From contig JAIYAM010000023.1 in NCBI GenBank assembly GCA_027489065.1, positions 62,001 to 126,000 of the forward strand: 64,000 nt of DNA, written 5' to 3'. Made by a program: the position numbers and the translations under genes. Each line of letters opens with the position of its first letter. Positions within the stretch are counted from its first letter, which is position 1. The notes under the pieces were generated by a model. The model had not been told where the DNA came from. It did no database searches and saw only the letters and a program-made list of their open reading frames with translations. This stretch comes from Erythrobacteraceae bacterium. GTDB taxonomy: Bacteria; Pseudomonadota; Alphaproteobacteria; Sphingomonadales; Sphingomonadaceae. Positions 28,367 through 36,094 of this stretch are shown here, in pieces.

Positions 28367-29536
28367 ATGACCACAGCCTATATTGTCGAAGCCGTCCGCA
28401 CCGCCGGCGGCCGCCGCGGCGGGCGTCTTGCCGGGGTGCACCCTGTCGATCTGCTCGCCAAGTCGCTCGATGCGATCGTCGAGCGCAGCGGGATCGACCC
28501 CAAGGCGATCGACGACGTGGTGACCGGCTGCGTCAGCCAGGCGGGCGAGCAGGCGATGCAGGTCGGCCGCATGGGCGTGCTGGCGAGCAAGCTGCTCCCG
28601 CAGTCGACCCCGGCCGTCACCATCGACCGTCAGTGCGGCTCCAGCCAGCAGGCGATCCAGTTCGCCGCGCAAGCGGTGATGAGCGGCACGCAGGACGTGG
28701 TGATCGCCAGCGGCGTCGAGAGCATGACCCGCGTGCCGATGGGCTCCAACGTCACGCTGCACATGAAGGAAGGCCTCTACGCCAAGGCCGACGGCATCGA
28801 GGCGAAGTTCCCCGGCATCAACTTCAGCCAGTTCATGGGCGCCGAGATGATCGTGAAGAAGCACGGCTTCTCCAAGGACGACCTCGATCGCTTTGCCTAT
28901 GAAAGCCATCAGAAGGCCATCGCCGCGACCAAGTCCGGCGCGTTCGAGCGCGAGATTGTCGTGATCGAGATCGAAACCCCGGAAGGCACCCAGTTCCACA
29001 CCATCGACGAAGGCATCCGCTTCGATGCGACGCTGGAAGGCATCGCGGGCGTCAAGCTCATCCAGCCGGATGGCGCGCTGACTGCCGCTTCGGCGAGCCA
29101 GATCTGCGACGGTTCCTCGGCGGTGCTGGTGGTCAGCGAGGCGGCGCTGAAGGCGCATAACCTCACCCCGTTGGCCCGCATCCACAACCTGACGGTGACC
29201 GCGGGCGATCCGGTGATCATGCTCGAAGAGCCGCTCTTCGCCACCGACCGCGCCCTCCAGCGTGCCGGCATGAGCATCGACGACATCGACCTCTACGAGG
29301 TGAACGAGGCCTTCGCCTCCGTGCCGCTCGCCTGGCTCAAGCACACCGGCGCCGATCCGGCCAAGCTCAACGTCAACGGCGGCGCGATTGCGCTCGGCCA
29401 CCCGCTCGGCGCTTCGGGCACCAAGCTGATGGCGACGCTGGTCCACGCCCTGCGCGCGCAGGGCAAGAAATACGGCCTCCAGACGATGTGCGAAGGCGGC
29501 GGCGTCGCCAACGTGACCATCATCGAGGCGCTTTGA
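28367..29536 (+). CDS. Acetyl-CoA acyltransferase (thiolase)
   Basis: The enzyme cleaves 3-ketoacyl-CoA to acetyl-CoA plus a shortened acyl-CoA in beta-oxidation, or runs in reverse. It has 389 residues. The nucleophilic cysteine is C90 in DRQCGSSQQA, the catalytic histidine lies in GGAIALGHPLGASG, and the second cysteine is in MCEGGGVANVT. A strong RBS GGAGGAGGAG precedes the ATG. The SDR gene follows 25 bp later and the crotonase and MarR genes after that, so the cluster encodes most of a beta-oxidation round. Confidence 0.95.
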   Translation: MTTAYIVEAVRTAGGRRGGRLAGVHPVDLLAKSLDAIVERSGIDPKAIDDVVTGCVSQAGEQAMQVGRMGVLASKLLPQSTPAVTIDRQCGSSQQAIQFAAQAVMSGTQDVVIASGVESMTRVPMGSNVTLHMKEGLYAKADGIEAKFPGINFSQFMGAEMIVKKHGFSKDDLDRFAYESHQKAIAATKSGAFEREIVVIEIETPEGTQFHTIDEGIRFDATLEGIAGVKLIQPDGALTAASASQICDGSSAVLVVSEAALKAHNLTPLARIHNLTVTAGDPVIMLEEPLFATDRALQRAGMSIDDIDLYEVNEAFASVPLAWLKHTGADPAKLNVNGGAIALGHPLGASGTKLMATLVHALRAQGKKYGLQTMCEGGGVANVTIIEAL

Positions 29537-29561
29537 TCCCCCTTACTTGAGAGGAAAACCA

Positions 29562-30347
29562 ATGGAAGTTTCAGCCAATACCCCCGCCGTCGTGACCGGC
29601 GGTGCCTCGGGCCTCGGCGCTGCCACTGCGCGGGCGCTGGCCGCCAAGGGCGCGAAGGTCGCGATCTTCGACATGAACGAGGAAAAGGGCGAAGCGCTCG
29701 CCGCGGAAATCGGCGGCGTGTTTTGCAAGGTCAACGTGACCAGCGACGCGGACGTTGACGCCGGTTTTGCCAAGGCGCGTGAAGCACACGGGCAGGAGCG
29801 CATCCTCGTCAACTGCGCCGGGATCGGCAATGCGATCAAGACCGCCAGCCGCTCGAAGGAAGACGGCTCGATCAAGCACTTCCCGATTTCGGCCTTCGAT
29901 TTCGTGATTCAGGTCAACCTGATCGGCACCTTCCGCTGCATCGCCAAGTCGGCCGCCGGCATGATGACCCTCGACCCCCTCGACGAATTCGGCGAGCGCG
30001 GTGCAATCGTGAACACCGCCTCGGTCGCAGGCGAGGACGGCCAGATCGGCCAGGCCGCTTACTCGGCGTCGAAGGCGGGCGTCATCGGCATGACCCTGCC
30101 GATCGCGCGCGACCTCATGAACGAAGGCATCCGCGTCAACACCATCCTGCCGGGCATTTTCGACACCCCGCTGCTCGCCGCCGCGCCGCAGAACGTGCGC
30201 GATGCGCTGGCCGCTTCGGTGCCGTTCCCCAAGCGTCTCGGGATGCCGGTGGAATATGCCAAGCTCGCCATGACCATGATCGAGACCGGCTACTTCAACG
30301 GCGAGGACGTGCGTCTCGACGGTGCTATCCGCATGGCGCCGCGCTAA
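29562..30347 (+). CDS. Short-chain dehydrogenase, type II 3-hydroxyacyl-CoA dehydrogenase-like
   Basis: The 261-residue Rossmann enzyme has the NAD-binding glycine motif TGGASGLG (12-19), NCAGIG (84-89), and the catalytic set S154, Y167 and K171 (YSASK). The insertion after NCAGIG and the segment FGERGAIVNTASVAGEDGQ resemble HSD10-like 3-hydroxyacyl-CoA dehydrogenases. Its place right after the thiolase supports a beta-oxidation role. GAGAGGA lies 8-14 bp before the chosen ATG. An upstream in-frame ATG (29547) is less well placed. Confidence 0.9.
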   Translation: MEVSANTPAVVTGGASGLGAATARALAAKGAKVAIFDMNEEKGEALAAEIGGVFCKVNVTSDADVDAGFAKAREAHGQERILVNCAGIGNAIKTASRSKEDGSIKHFPISAFDFVIQVNLIGTFRCIAKSAAGMMTLDPLDEFGERGAIVNTASVAGEDGQIGQAAYSASKAGVIGMTLPIARDLMNEGIRVNTILPGIFDTPLLAAAPQNVRDALAASVPFPKRLGMPVEYAKLAMTMIETGYFNGEDVRLDGAIRMAPR

Positions 30348-30361
30348 GCAAACGCGCCCCG

Positions 30362-30377
30362 TGTTTCACGTGGAACA
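30362..30377. other. parS-like ParB-binding site (one mismatch)
   Basis: TGTTTCACGTGGAACA differs from the perfect palindrome TGTTTCACGTGAAACA at one base. It fits the degenerate consensus TGTTTCACGTGNAACA. It lies 15 bp after the SDR stop codon, outside any gene, and immediately next to GACCCC-type repeats. It is the second such site in the window. Confidence 0.82.
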
Positions 30378-30378
30378 T

Positions 30379-30436
30379 GGGTCTGACAGGGGTCAAGGAG
30401 GGGTCTAAGGGGGGTCTAAGTCCCCTCTGGACCCCG
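30379..30436 (-). repeat. Array of short AGACCCC-type repeats beside parS
   Basis: On the minus strand this 58-bp stretch reads as successive TTAGACCCC, TAGACCCC, TTGACCCC and CAGACCC units. It resembles the array at 6259-6304 and has the same orientation relative to its parS-like site. The function is unknown. Confidence 0.7.
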
Positions 30437-30465
30437 CCAAAGCCCCACCAAAGCGGCCCAAGGAG

Positions 30466-30494
30466 AACCCTCGCTTTTGCGAGGGTTTTCTTTT
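30466..30494 (+). terminator. Rho-independent terminator between the SDR and crotonase genes
   Basis: The 9-bp stem AACCCTCGC / GCGAGGGTT with a TTTT loop is followed by TTCTTTT. It separates the thiolase-SDR unit from the crotonase-MarR unit, although all four genes have the same direction. Confidence 0.88.
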
Positions 30495-30540
30495 GCCCCG
30501 AGCGTGGCATCACAGGCGGCAATCAGGAGAGGGACCCCCC

Positions 30541-31413
30541 ATGAGCCAATACACCCAGATCACCGTCACCAAAGCGGACGGCATCGCCACCATCACCCTC
30601 AATCGCCCCGACAAGATGAACGCCTACACCCGCACCATGGGCGAGGAGATCATCGCGGCGATGGACGATATCGACGCCGACGATGCGGTTCGCGCGGTGA
30701 TCTTCACCGGGAGCGGCGAGCGGGCCTTCTGCGCGGGCGCGGACCTGACGCCCGAGGGCGGCGGGCAGGTGTTCTCCGATCCGACCGAGGTGAAGGACCT
30801 GTCCGACCCCAAGGTGCGCGATGGCGGGGGGCGGCTGACGCTGCGCCTGTTCGAGAGCAAGAAGCCGCTCATCTCCGCCTGCAACGGCGTCGCGGTGGGC
30901 GTCGGCGCGACGATGCAGCTCGCCATGGACATCCGCCTCGCCAGCAGCACCGCGCGCTACGGCTTCGTCTTTGCCCGGCGCGGGATCGTGCCGGAAGCCG
31001 CATCGAGCTGGTTCCTGCCGCGCATCGTCGGCATCTCCCAGGCGCTGGAGTGGTGCTACACCGGCCGGATCTTCGATGCCGAGGAAGCCAAAGCGGGCGG
31101 CCTCGTGCGATCGATCCATGCGCCGGAGGACCTGCTCCACGCCGCGCAAAGCCTCGCCCGCGAGATCGCCGACAACACCTCGGCCATCTCGGTCGCGATG
31201 ACGCGGGCGATGATGTGGCGTCTGGCGAGCGCCGATCACCCGATGGAGGCGCACAAGATCGACAGCCGCGCCATCTACCGCCTCAGCCGCGGGACCGACG
31301 CCAAGGAGGGGATCGCCAGCTTCCTCGAAAAGCGCAAGGCCATGTACCCCGGCAAGGTCAGCGCCGACATGCCCGATTTCTACCCGTGGTGGGACGAACG
31401 CCCCTATGAGTGA
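30541..31413 (+). CDS. Enoyl-CoA hydratase/isomerase (crotonase superfamily)
   Basis: The 290-residue product has the crotonase fold. The N-terminal ITLNRPDKMNAYT and the oxyanion-hole segment FCAGADLT (63-70) are visible, with the second oxyanion region in ACNGVAVGVGATMQLAMDIRLA-like sequence. It probably hydrates or isomerises an enoyl-CoA linked to the preceding thiolase and SDR. The RBS GGAGAGGG lies about 7 bp before the ATG. The end overlaps the MarR gene by 8 bp. Confidence 0.92.
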   Translation: MSQYTQITVTKADGIATITLNRPDKMNAYTRTMGEEIIAAMDDIDADDAVRAVIFTGSGERAFCAGADLTPEGGGQVFSDPTEVKDLSDPKVRDGGGRLTLRLFESKKPLISACNGVAVGVGATMQLAMDIRLASSTARYGFVFARRGIVPEAASSWFLPRIVGISQALEWCYTGRIFDAEEAKAGGLVRSIHAPEDLLHAAQSLAREIADNTSAISVAMTRAMMWRLASADHPMEAHKIDSRAIYRLSRGTDAKEGIASFLEKRKAMYPGKVSADMPDFYPWWDERPYE

Positions 31414-31945
31414 GCATGCCGGTAACGGGGGGGCCAAAAAAGGATCGGGCGAGCTTGCCGGCTTCCTGCCCTACCAGCTCTCGGTCGCCTCCAACGCGGT
31501 CAGCGCGCTGATCGCCGAGCGGTATCGCAAGCGCTTCGGCCTCAAGATCGCCGAGTGGCGGGTGATGGCGGTGCTGGGCGATGCCGAAGCGGCCGGCGGC
31601 AGGCTGACCCAGCGTGAGCTGACCGCAGCGACGGTGATGGACAAGGTCGCGGTCAACCGCGCGGTCAAGGTGCTGGAGGATCGCGGCCTCGTCGCGCGCG
31701 CGCCCAATCCGGTAGACGGACGCTCGCACCTCCTGGTGCTGACGGGCGAGGGGCGGGGGATCCACGGCGAGGTCATGCCGCTCGCCCGTGCCACGGAGGC
31801 CGATTTGCTCGCCGGGCTGACGCGCGAGGAGGAGGCCGCCCTGCGCCGGCTGCTTGCTGCCCTGCGCGACCGGGCGACGGAGCTTGGGGGGGCGCTTGGA
31901 GGGGCGCTTGCGGGTCCGAAACACGAGGGGCCGGAGCAGGGCTGA
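31406..31945 (+). CDS. MarR-family transcription regulator
   Basis: The 179-residue protein has a central winged helix-turn-helix: the helix region LTQRELTAATVMDKVAVNRAV and a wing with PNPVDGRSHLLVLTGEG. N- and C-terminal helices would form the dimer interface. It is translationally coupled to the crotonase by an 8-bp overlap, so it likely controls this fatty or aromatic acyl-CoA pathway, possibly by sensing an acyl-CoA. The C-terminus is Gly/Ala-rich. Confidence 0.9.
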   Translation: MSEHAGNGGAKKGSGELAGFLPYQLSVASNAVSALIAERYRKRFGLKIAEWRVMAVLGDAEAAGGRLTQRELTAATVMDKVAVNRAVKVLEDRGLVARAPNPVDGRSHLLVLTGEGRGIHGEVMPLARATEADLLAGLTREEEAALRRLLAALRDRATELGGALGGALAGPKHEGPEQG

Positions 31946-31959
31946 TCCCCGCTCCGGCC
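31929..31959. terminator. Possible bidirectional terminator hairpin between marR-like gene and tadC
   Basis: A 9-bp stem GGCCGGAGC / GCTCCGGCC overlaps the end of the MarR gene and faces the converging tadC. There is no T-run on either side, so its termination role is uncertain. Confidence 0.4.
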
Positions 31960-32002
31960 TCTCCGGGTACCTCCGCCTTGCGGCGGTGATCCGTGTTCCG
32001 CC

Positions 32003-33016
32003 TCAGCCTTGGCCGAGCGACGAGTTGACGAGGTTGTCCGAGATCGAACAGGCCGCCGGGCCGAGAATGACCACGAACAGCGTGGGCAGAATGAACACGA
32101 TCAGCGGCACGGTCATGATCGCCGGCAGACGTGCGGCCTTTTCCTCGGCGCGCATCATGCGCTCGTTGCGGAATTCGGCCGAGAGCACGCGCAGCGCGCT
32201 AGCGAGCGGCGTCCCGTAGCGTTCGGTCTGGATCATGGTCGTCACCACGCCCTTCACCGCATCGAGATTGACGCGGTAGGCGAGGTTGTTGAAGGCCATG
32301 CGGCGTTCGTTGAGGAAGGACAGCTCGATCGCGGTCAGGGCGAATTCGTCGCCCAGTTCGGGATAGGCGCGGCCCAGTTCCTTGGCAACGCGGTTGAAGG
32401 CGGCATCGACGGTGAGACCGGCCTCGGCGCAGATCACCAGCAGGTCGAGCGCGTCGGGCAGGCCCTTCTGGATTTCCTTGGTGCGCTTCACCGCCTTGTT
32501 CTTGAGGTAGATTTCCGGGCCCTTGTAGGCGAGGAACACCGACATGGAGAAGGCGAACAGGCGCGTCATCGGACCCCAGTCGGGCCAGAAATCGACGACA
32601 TAGATCAGCAGACCCATGATGCCGCCGATGACGATCGGCGCGATCGCGCGCGCACCGATGATCAGGACCGCCAGTTCCTTGTTGCGGTAGCCAGCGTGCG
32701 CCATCTTCTGCTGGATGATCTTGATCTGGCTTTCCTGGAGCACGTTGAGCCGGCCCAGGCTGTCCTTGACCTTGTCGGTCGTGTCGGTGCGCCGGACGAG
32801 GCTGGTGCGCTTCTTGGTCGCCGAGGTGACGATCCCCGCTTTCAGCTGTTCGCGCCGGGCTTCCAGAGCCTTGACGCGCTTGGCCATCGGATCGCGGATG
32901 GTGACCGCGGCATAGATCGCGAGCATCACCGCGAAGGCGGCGAGGCCGGCCAGGATGGTGCCGACGACGACCACGTCGAAGCCGAGAACCATCGGACCTT
33001 GAGGCTGGTTGATCAT
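32003..33016 (-). CDS. tadC: TadC, Tad pilus inner membrane platform protein
   Basis: The 337-residue product has an N-terminal membrane helix (about 12-35), a second one around 130-150, a cytosolic GspF-type domain with KGLPDALDLLVICAEAGLTVDAAFNRVA, and a C-terminal hydrophobic pair ending near 325. With TadB it forms the platform that the ATPase acts on during Flp pilus assembly. It lies 19 bp after tadB and is the last gene of the operon. Confidence 0.93.
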   Translation of the reverse strand: MINQPQGPMVLGFDVVVVGTILAGLAAFAVMLAIYAAVTIRDPMAKRVKALEARREQLKAGIVTSATKKRTSLVRRTDTTDKVKDSLGRLNVLQESQIKIIQQKMAHAGYRNKELAVLIIGARAIAPIVIGGIMGLLIYVVDFWPDWGPMTRLFAFSMSVFLAYKGPEIYLKNKAVKRTKEIQKGLPDALDLLVICAEAGLTVDAAFNRVAKELGRAYPELGDEFALTAIELSFLNERRMAFNNLAYRVNLDAVKGVVTTMIQTERYGTPLASALRVLSAEFRNERMMRAEEKAARLPAIMTVPLIVFILPTLFVVILGPAACSISDNLVNSSLGQG

Positions 33017-33035
33017 GATTGTGCTCCCCCCGCCT

Positions 33036-34007
33036 TCAGATTTCGAAGTTGATCATCTTGGACATCATCCACACGCCGATGCCCATCCATACGCCCGCGC
33101 CGAGCCCGGCGACGATCAGGCGATCGTCGATGAAGAACTGGGTCATGTAGTTGGGATTGATGACCATGATCGCGGCGAACACCAGGAAGGGCAGCGAGCC
33201 GACGATGTAGGCCGAGGCCTTGGACTCGGAGCTCATCGCCCGGATCTTGAGCTTCATCTGGGCGCGCTGGCGCAGCACGTTGGCGAGGTTGGAGAGCGTC
33301 TCGGCGAGGTTGCCCCCCGTCTCGCGCTGGATCGCCAGCGTGATCGTGAAGAAGTTGAATTCCGGGATGCCGAGCTTGTCGGCGGTGTCCTGGAGCGCGT
33401 CCTCCATGGTCTTGCCGACCTTGATGCGGTCGATGATCATCTTGAACTCGAAGCCGACCGGGCCGGGAATTTCGGTGGAGACGATGCCGAGCGTCTCGGT
33501 GACCGGCAGGCCGGAGCGCAGACCGCGCACCAGCAGCTCGATGCCGTCGGGGAACTTGGTGATGAAATTGTTGGTGCGCTTGTTGATCAGGCGGCCGACC
33601 CACCAGTGTGGGATCCCCGCACCGACCATCAGGCCGACACCCAGCGACAGCATCGGCGCGCGGGTGAAGATGAACAGGACGGCGGCAATGGCACCGATCA
33701 GGCCGAGGGTGACGTAGATGTACTGCCTGACCGTCCACGGCTTGCCCGTGCGGTTGAGGCGCACCGCCAGCGCTTCGGTGCGCGAGCCGGAGCCGGCGAT
33801 CTTGTAGGCCTTGGGCTTGCGCGCGGCGATGGCGCGCTTGAACTGCGCGTCGACCTTGGCATCGAGGCTTTCGGAGTGGCGATAGCGCACCGCCTGCATG
33901 CGGCGCTTCTGGGCCTTGCCCGCGCCCGACCCGGCGACGACCGTGTACACCAGGACCAGCCCGGCGAAGATCGTCAGCGTCACGATCAGGGTATCGATGA
34001 AGTCCAT
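33036..34007 (-). CDS. tadB: TadB, Tad pilus inner membrane platform protein
   Basis: This is a 323-residue paralogue of TadC: an N-terminal membrane helix (about 5-25), two central helices (about 95-130), a GspF domain with FPDGIELLVRGLRSGLPVTETLGIV and TGGNLAETLSNLANVLRQR, and C-terminal helices. It starts 115 bp after cpaE. The gene normally lies directly after cpaF, which is absent here. Confidence 0.93.
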   Translation of the reverse strand: MDFIDTLIVTLTIFAGLVLVYTVVAGSGAGKAQKRRMQAVRYRHSESLDAKVDAQFKRAIAARKPKAYKIAGSGSRTEALAVRLNRTGKPWTVRQYIYVTLGLIGAIAAVLFIFTRAPMLSLGVGLMVGAGIPHWWVGRLINKRTNNFITKFPDGIELLVRGLRSGLPVTETLGIVSTEIPGPVGFEFKMIIDRIKVGKTMEDALQDTADKLGIPEFNFFTITLAIQRETGGNLAETLSNLANVLRQRAQMKLKIRAMSSESKASAYIVGSLPFLVFAAIMVINPNYMTQFFIDDRLIVAGLGAGVWMGIGVWMMSKMINFEI

Positions 34008-34078
34008 GCCGTCGTTCCTGCCTCGTTCGTGCCGGTCGCCCCGCCATGCGGGATGCGACCGCCAAGCCCACTTGTGCC

Positions 34079-34112
34079 GGGCGGGACGGCGCCGGTTCGC
34101 GCCGTCCTGCCC
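34079..34112. other. Strong hairpin in the cpaE-tadB gap
   Basis: A 14-bp stem (GGGCGGGACGGCGC against GCGCCGTCCTGCCC, with one G-T pair) and a 6-nt loop lie in the 115-bp gap where cpaF would be expected. No T-run follows on the transcribed minus strand. It could tune expression between the two halves of the operon or protect the upstream transcript. Confidence 0.6.
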
Positions 34113-34122
34113 GCTTGCGGTC

Positions 34123-35403
34123 CTATTCCGCCGGTTCGGCCGGCGCCTTGTTCTTCTTGGCGACCAGTGATTTCAGATCGAAGCCGCCGAGCAGCGACTT
34201 CTTCTCGCGCGGGTTGGCCGAGGTATCCTCGACGCTCACGCCCATCACGCGCTCGCCGATCTGGCGGATCGCCGCGGTCGCCTTGCTCGAGCGGTTGGCA
34301 TCGACGAACACCTGCCCAAGCTTGGCCGCGTTCGAGGCCGCCTTGATGTCGTAGGGCACCACGAAATCGATCTTGCGTTCGATCGAGGCCTCGAAATCGG
34401 CCTTGCTGATTTCGGAGACGCCCGGCTGCACCTTGTTGGCCACGATCATCGGATGCGCGTGGCTCGCGTTCGACTTGAGCCACGAGAGCAGCCGGATCGT
34501 GTCGCGCGCCGAGGCGAGGGTGAGCTCGCAGGCCAGCACCACCAGGTTCACGTCCGCCAGAAGCTGGGGGAAGTTGATGAGCATGTTGCGCGGCAGGTCG
34601 ATGACCGTCATCTCGAAGGCCTGACGGAACTCGTCCTCCAGCTGCACGAAGGCCGAACCATCGGTCATCAGCGGCTGGTTGATCGGGGCTTCCGCCGAGA
34701 GGATCGACAGGTTGTCGCCGGCGCGCACCATGGCGCGTTCGATGAACAGCGGGTCGATGCGGCTCGGGTTCTCGATCGCGTCGGTGAGACCCCGGCCCGG
34801 CTCGAGATCGAGCGCGAGCGCGCCGGTCCCGAAGTGAACGTCGAGGTCGAGCAGCGCGGTCGGCGCCTTGTGCTGTTCGCTGAACAGCCACGCCAGCGAG
34901 GTCGCCAGCGTCGAGGCGCCAACACCCCCGCGGGTGCCCACGACAGCGGTCGAGATGTGGCGCTTGGCCGCATCGGCGTCGCCCGCCTTGGGGCTCATGA
35001 ACACCGCCAGCGCCTGGTTCAGGGCATCATGCACCTGCTGGGGCGACAAGGGCTTCAGGAGGTAGTCGTGGATCCCGCTCGAGAGCAGGTCGCGATAGAG
35101 GCGCACGTCGTTGACCTGGCCGATGGCGATCACCACCGTGCCCGGCTCGCAGACTTCGGCGAGCGCGTTGATGTCGTTGAGCGGATCGCCGCTTTCCGAC
35201 AGGTCGACGAGCAGGATCGCCGGCGAAGCGCTGACCGAGAGCGATTGCACAGCGTTGCGCAGGCCGCCCCGGTTGCACTTCTCCGGCTGCCAGCCGAGCT
35301 CGATCACCACCGGACGGATCACGTCCAGCGCGTTGTCGTCGCAGATATAGGCCGAGAAGGGGTCGCGATTGCCGGGCAGGCCCGATTTCCAGGGTGCATT
35401 CAT
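34123..35403 (-). CDS. cpaE: CpaE/TadZ, pilus assembly localisation ATPase-like protein
   Basis: The 426-residue protein has a receiver-like N-terminal domain (about 15-130) and a ParA/MinD-type domain. The deviant Walker A reads GTRGGVGASTLATS, with Ala in place of the usual Lys, a typical CpaE feature. LLDLDVHFGTGALALDLEP follows. In the family it directs the pilus machinery to the cell pole. A Lys/Pro-rich tail ends the protein. It is 3 bp from cpaD. Confidence 0.93.
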   Translation of the reverse strand: MNAPWKSGLPGNRDPFSAYICDDNALDVIRPVVIELGWQPEKCNRGGLRNAVQSLSVSASPAILLVDLSESGDPLNDINALAEVCEPGTVVIAIGQVNDVRLYRDLLSSGIHDYLLKPLSPQQVHDALNQALAVFMSPKAGDADAAKRHISTAVVGTRGGVGASTLATSLAWLFSEQHKAPTALLDLDVHFGTGALALDLEPGRGLTDAIENPSRIDPLFIERAMVRAGDNLSILSAEAPINQPLMTDGSAFVQLEDEFRQAFEMTVIDLPRNMLINFPQLLADVNLVVLACELTLASARDTIRLLSWLKSNASHAHPMIVANKVQPGVSEISKADFEASIERKIDFVVPYDIKAASNAAKLGQVFVDANRSSKATAAIRQIGERVMGVSVEDTSANPREKKSLLGGFDLKSLVAKKNKAPAEPAE

Positions 35404-35406
35404 GGC

Positions 35407-36075
35407 TTAGTTACCTCCTCCGCCGCCGCCTGAGCCGGCGCTTGCATCCTTCAGCCCCGCCTTGCCGGACGGTTCCATGTCACGATAGGTCGAGATCGCC
35501 TTGGTCGAGGTCGAGATCACGGTGTCGCCCGATCCCTTCTTGCCTTCGAGCAGGTCCTGCGGATCGGCGACCATCGCAGCAAGGTTGCTGTTGACTGCGC
35601 AGCCGAAGCCGGGGCTCGTGCCGTTGGAGTAGTTCATGTCCGACTTGGCCGACCAGTCGGGGCAGCCCGGAACGCTGGCGGTCGAGCGGGTGATGACGAT
35701 GCGCGCCTGGCCGGGCTGGATGTAGCCCGCCGTGATCGGGGCGGCGTCGGCAATCATCAGGCCGTAACGGCCCGCAAGATCGCGCACCGCGTTCGCCACC
35801 GCCGGGTTCTGGCCAGGGTTCTCGATCGCGATGCGGTCGCCATAGCGCAGGTCCAGTGTCTCGAACCACCCGGCGATGCGCTGCTGCTCGGAGACCGGCA
35901 GGCCGCCTTGCGAGGTGTTGACGTCGAGCGTCATGTTGGTGCGTTCCACCACCGGCTGCTTGACGCTGTAGAGCGAGGTGTTCTGAGGCATCCCGCCGCA
36001 AGCGGTCAGGCCGAGGCCCATACCCAGTGCCAAAGCGAACCTGGGCGCGAGCTTCATTTTTCGTGCATGGGGCAT
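35407..36075 (-). CDS. cpaD: CpaD, Tad pilus secretin-associated lipoprotein
   Basis: The 222-residue product carries a lipoprotein signal with lipobox LTAC (C26), then the family segment RIAGWFETLDLRYGDRI and RIVITRSTASVPGCPDWS. The C-terminus ends in a glycine stretch. CpaD helps the CpaC secretin assemble in the outer membrane. The start at 36075 was chosen because AAAGGTGA lies about 7 bp upstream; an internal ATG at 36057 would also keep the lipobox. Confidence 0.9.
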   Translation of the reverse strand: MPHARKMKLAPRFALALGMGLGLTACGGMPQNTSLYSVKQPVVERTNMTLDVNTSQGGLPVSEQQRIAGWFETLDLRYGDRIAIENPGQNPAVANAVRDLAGRYGLMIADAAPITAGYIQPGQARIVITRSTASVPGCPDWSAKSDMNYSNGTSPGFGCAVNSNLAAMVADPQDLLEGKKGSGDTVISTSTKAISTYRDMEPSGKAGLKDASAGSGGGGGGN

Positions 36076-36094
36076 CTGTGTCACCTTTCTCACG

